Assembly (NCBI GenBank): GCA_019745005.1
Contig: JAIETO010000003.1
Span: 1 to 60,925 of the forward strand
Reading direction: 5' to 3'
Length of the DNA: 60,925 nt
Source of the DNA: Burkholderiaceae bacterium
Lineage (GTDB): Bacteria > Pseudomonadota > Gammaproteobacteria > Burkholderiales > Burkholderiaceae_D
This document shows, one piece after another, positions 58,557 to 60,925 of this stretch. The position numbers were made by a program, and so were the translations under genes. The notes under the pieces were generated by a model, which did not search any database, was not told where the DNA came from, and worked only from the letters and a program-made list of their open reading frames with translations. Numbering within the stretch: the stretch's first letter is position 1; every line of letters starts with the position of its first letter.

Positions 58557-58612
58557 TGCGCTTTTAAATAAAGCGCGATCATGCCTATTTTTTGGCATAC
58601 TCCCAGTAAATT
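58557..58612. repeat. Extragenic repeat, GCGCTT-type, copy 7
   Basis: TGCGCTTTTAAATAAAGCGC is an inverted repeat (GCGCTTT / AAAGCGC). The next stem ATGCC / GGCAT has an AT-rich loop, then ACTCCCAG. Best copy of the family; it lies past the ferredoxin gene. Confidence 0.68.
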
Positions 58613-58690
58613 AAATTTTTCGTAAGATTTTCATGGTCGTTGCGTAGTCTTCCTATGCGCAACGCGGGTGTGGTTTTTTGGCTAGCTTTT

Positions 58691-59905
58691 TTAAATTAAG
58701 CCTAGGCAAACTTGATTGCGCCCATTGCGTTTTGCTTGGTACAAGGCTTTATCGGCGCGCCAAAGTAGGTCTTCCGCACAGGTGCTGATATCGTCTTGGT
58801 GCTGGTTCTCGTGTAGTGTGGCTAGACCGATTGAAATGCTAGTCGAACAGGTATCTGCCATCGTGAGCAGGAAGGGTTTTTCGGCGATGCTTTGACGGAT
58901 ACGCTCTGCCACCATGAGTGCATCTGCTTGGTTGGTATTGACCAAGATGACGACGAACTCTTCGCCGCCAAAGCGGCCCACCGTATCGTGGGAGCGTAAT
59001 TCTTTCTTTATGCGCCCAGCAACTTCTTTAAGCACGTCATCGCCACCTTGGTGCCCGTGTTCATCATTAATTTTTTTGAAAAAATCAATATCCAAATAGA
59101 GACAGGCGATGTTGTAGTTTTGCCGGCGGGAACGACCGATTTCTTCAAGCAAACGTTGCTCCACAAAGCGCCGATTACTGACGTTGGTGAGCGCGTCGGT
59201 TAGGCCAATATGTGTCAGCCGCTCGCGATTCATCACGTTTTCGAGGCAAATTGAAATGATGGCAGCCATGCGCTCGATGAAGTCCGTGCCCAGATTCGGA
59301 TTGAAGCGCTCAGCATCGACACTGCCCATAATCAAACTGCCAAACAAAGTTCCCTGCCGGAGTAGGGGAACGATGGCGATGCTACTAGGCGGTCGATCAG
59401 TCGACGGCAACAAATGCCCGTGCAATTTGGCGTCGAAGCGGCTTAAAACAGACTTTGTTAGGGCTTCACCATCGAGGTTAAAGTCAGCGACAGATTTAGC
59501 AAACAGCAGGCAAGGGTATTCGTCATGCGCGATTTCTAAGTCTGACAATATCTGCTTTAAATTGTTCTGGTTTTCTAATAATGTCAGCGAGACAAAATCA
59601 AGCTCTGAAATTTGTTTGAGCGTATTAAAAATCGTGTCGAGTAAATCACGAAAACAGACTGCACCGATGAGCTTTAACTCTAACGCTTGATGACGTTTTA
59701 AGATGTGCTGATTTAACCGTGCCTGCTCTAGCAAGTCTTGCAATTGCTGCTTGAGTGACTGATTCAAGGCCTCAACGTCGGGCGTCGCTACGTCGCGCGT
59801 CGCCACGCCGGGCGTCGCTACGCCGGGCGTCGCCACGCCGGGCGTCGCCACGCCTGAAGTATCGGGCTTCGTAGGCAAATGATTAGCTTGTTTCGACATG
59901 GACAT
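58691..59905 (-). CDS. Diguanylate cyclase (GGDEF) with GAF-like domain and pentapeptide repeat
   Basis: 404 residues from ATG 59905; a GTG start nine bases upstream and an ATG at 59899 are possible. Residues about 15-45 are a GVATP pentapeptide repeat, then a coiled coil (LNQSLKQQLQDLLEQARLNQHILKRHQALELKL). A GAF-type domain (about 75-230) follows, then GGDEF (240-404) with LYLDIDFFKKINDEHGHQGGDDVL and active site RFGGEEFVVIL. The RSHD before it fits the RxxD inhibitory I-site. It should make cyclic di-GMP from GTP with product inhibition. Cytoplasmic. The signal sensed is unknown. Confidence 0.93.
   Translation of the reverse strand: MSMSKQANHLPTKPDTSGVATPGVATPGVATPGVATRDVATPDVEALNQSLKQQLQDLLEQARLNQHILKRHQALELKLIGAVCFRDLLDTIFNTLKQISELDFVSLTLLENQNNLKQILSDLEIAHDEYPCLLFAKSVADFNLDGEALTKSVLSRFDAKLHGHLLPSTDRPPSSIAIVPLLRQGTLFGSLIMGSVDAERFNPNLGTDFIERMAAIISICLENVMNRERLTHIGLTDALTNVSNRRFVEQRLLEEIGRSRRQNYNIACLYLDIDFFKKINDEHGHQGGDDVLKEVAGRIKKELRSHDTVGRFGGEEFVVILVNTNQADALMVAERIRQSIAEKPFLLTMADTCSTSISIGLATLHENQHQDDISTCAEDLLWRADKALYQAKRNGRNQVCLGLI
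59776..59850 (-). repeat. 15-bp tandem repeat inside the diguanylate cyclase gene
   Basis: Five units of CGCCGGGCGTCGCCA with few changes, coding for GVATP-type pentapeptides. The unit keeps the reading frame, so copy number can vary without a frameshift. Confidence 0.9.
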
Positions 59906-59935
59906 TTCGTTCACTCGGGTTTAACAGTGCGTCGC

Positions 59936-60808
59936 TCAAAATGCGATTTGTAGGTCAAGCTCAGCGCCACGCTGAAGTATGCCACCTTCGCCTTGCTGCA
60001 GTATCACATTCATGCCAAAAGTCACCGCATCGTCAACTAAGGGATTCACACGGTAGGTCTGCAGCATGTCCACTGGATTCGGCCCCACCTCGCCTGAGAC
60101 TTGGTCAACTGCAGGCATGGGGCAACGGGGGCAAGGTTTGACGGGTTTGAGAACAATACTGGCAGCGTCATTGCCGAAGCTTAGGGATTCTGCGTAGTCT
60201 TCTTCAAATGCCTCACATCCCTCAATCACCAAGTTGGGGCGGAAGCGGTTCATGGGAACGGCGTCTAGTCCCTTTTTTATCAGCTTTTCATTTAAGTCGT
60301 CGAGCGACGCTTGGCCGATCAAGAGCATGGGGAAGCCGTCAGAAAAATGCGTGGGAATTTCTTGCCCTGCCACCCAACGACTGCTGGCGATGCGTGAAGC
60401 TGTGGGATCAAAGCGCACCAAGCGACAAGGCACGCCAAGCGCAGAGCTAAACCAATTTGCCGCCTCATCCCCCGCATCATCAGCATTGAGCACATCGTCC
60501 CACACTTGCACTTGTCGCGTCGCCTTGTTTGCTTTAGCCGTGCGCTGAATCGGTAAGCTCAGCGTGGGGAAATTGGCAGATGCGGCAAAGTGCAGGTGTA
60601 ATTCATCGCCAACAATGCTGGGCCGTATGGCCGCCATTTTGGGATACTCGCGCTGCGTAATAAACATGCCCTGCGCATCTACCAACATCCATTCTCGATC
60701 GTACACGCCAGAAAAGTACAAACCTTTCGCCGTGACCTGTGCCGATTCAAATGCAATGCCTGCGCACGATTTTATTGGGTAGAGCGTGAGTTCGGTCAAA
60801 CGTGGCAT
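59936..60808 (-). CDS. MOSC domain protein (YcbX-like)
   Basis: 290 residues from ATG 60808; a TTG at 60826 is possible. N-terminal MOSC_N barrel (LTELTLYPIKSCAGIAFESAQVTAKGLYFSGVYDREWMLVDAQGMFITQREYPKMA) then the MOSC domain with FSDGFPMLLIGQASLDDLNEKL, MNRFRPNLVIEG and the Cys/Pro-rich segment PVKPCPRCPMPAVDQVSGE. Such proteins bind molybdenum cofactor and reduce N-hydroxylated compounds. Here the conserved Cys is present. Stands alone, and 31 bases separate it from the diguanylate cyclase gene downstream. Confidence 0.92.
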   Translation of the reverse strand: MPRLTELTLYPIKSCAGIAFESAQVTAKGLYFSGVYDREWMLVDAQGMFITQREYPKMAAIRPSIVGDELHLHFAASANFPTLSLPIQRTAKANKATRQVQVWDDVLNADDAGDEAANWFSSALGVPCRLVRFDPTASRIASSRWVAGQEIPTHFSDGFPMLLIGQASLDDLNEKLIKKGLDAVPMNRFRPNLVIEGCEAFEEDYAESLSFGNDAASIVLKPVKPCPRCPMPAVDQVSGEVGPNPVDMLQTYRVNPLVDDAVTFGMNVILQQGEGGILQRGAELDLQIAF

Positions 60809-60873
60809 GGGTCTATCCAAGGTCAAAGTGCGAGGAAAGAAAGCAGTGCGTGCTTAGAATTGGCATCATACCT

Positions 60874-60925
60874 GAGACCTTTGCGTAAGGTAGCGAGCAG
60901 TCGATGTTTGATTCCTGTTCCGGTC
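60874..60925. mobile_element. 133-bp palindromic element, copy 4, cut by the window end
   Basis: GAGACCTTTGCGTAAGGTAG matches the left end of copy 3, and the next bases GCGAGCAGTCGATGTTTGATTC match its arm. The rest lies outside the window. The gap before it, from 60827, holds nothing else. Confidence 0.6.

Noticed and set aside
59776-59850. CRISPR-like array
   Set aside because: The units are adjacent with no spacers and are translated in frame within a gene.

Overview
The window looks like chromosome of a betaproteobacterium of the order Burkholderiales, most likely family Oxalobacteraceae (Undibacterium/Herbaspirillum relatives). This is inferred from gene order and protein type, not from a marker gene. 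The supporting features are a PhaM granule protein, an LpxO-type lipid A hydroxylase, a caa3-type cytochrome oxidase cluster with CtaG, DUF2970, SURF1, CtaA and CtaB, a porin-glnK-amtB operon like nlmA-glnK-amtB of Herbaspirillum, and a CIRCE site in front of rpoH. There is no rRNA, no tRNA, no prophage and no intact transposase; most of the window is core genome. Mobile DNA is limited to small non-coding palindromic elements between genes.

Layout. 0-6.2 kb: CorA, ComM/YifB, UbiK, then a nitrogen operon (porin, glnK, amtB) with a sigma-54 promoter and two upstream NtrC-type sites; the porin gene has an in-frame TGA. 6.2-11.3 kb: repeat-rich DNA with a 133-bp palindromic element and a 252-bp MITE-like element, a secreted TPR protein, a divergent exosortase-EpsI-like membrane protein that lacks the exosortase catalytic residues, and a YigZ protein. 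11.3-22 kb: EttA, an OmpW porin behind an FNR-type box, a phosphoesterase/kinase-Usp/secreted-protein operon, QueC, a large unrecognised exported protein, and two DUF3108 proteins. 22-28.9 kb: PhaM, FadH, an NTF2-like protein, LpxO, a ferritin-like diiron protein and the heptose adenylyltransferase.

28.9-40.8 kb is a chemosensory block. On the minus strand it reads receptor, CheY, STAS protein, CheA, PAS/HAMP receptor, CheW, CheR, CheD, CheB, very tightly packed. An Hpt plus degenerate-receiver protein and a stand-alone response regulator flank it on the plus strand. There are no flagellar genes here, so its output is not shown by the window. 40.9-43.4 kb: TrmL, ComF, BioC. 43.7-52.6 kb: aerobic terminal oxidase structural and assembly genes, all plus strand except one small membrane gene. 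52.9-60.9 kb: RpoH, FtsX-FtsE-FtsY, RsmD, CoaD, a YfhL-type ferredoxin, a diguanylate cyclase with a pentapeptide repeat, and a MOSC protein.

Several small extragenic repeat families are scattered through the intergenic gaps: the 133-145 bp palindrome (three full copies and one cut by the window end), a 60-100 bp palindrome (three copies, one of them split by a 133-bp element with a clean target duplication), and a ~46-65 bp motif around GCGCTTTTAAATAAAGCGC (six or seven copies). The most interesting items are the catalytically empty exosortase-EpsI fusion, the interrupted nitrogen-operon porin, the nested palindromic elements, and the kinase-Usp/phosphoesterase operon.
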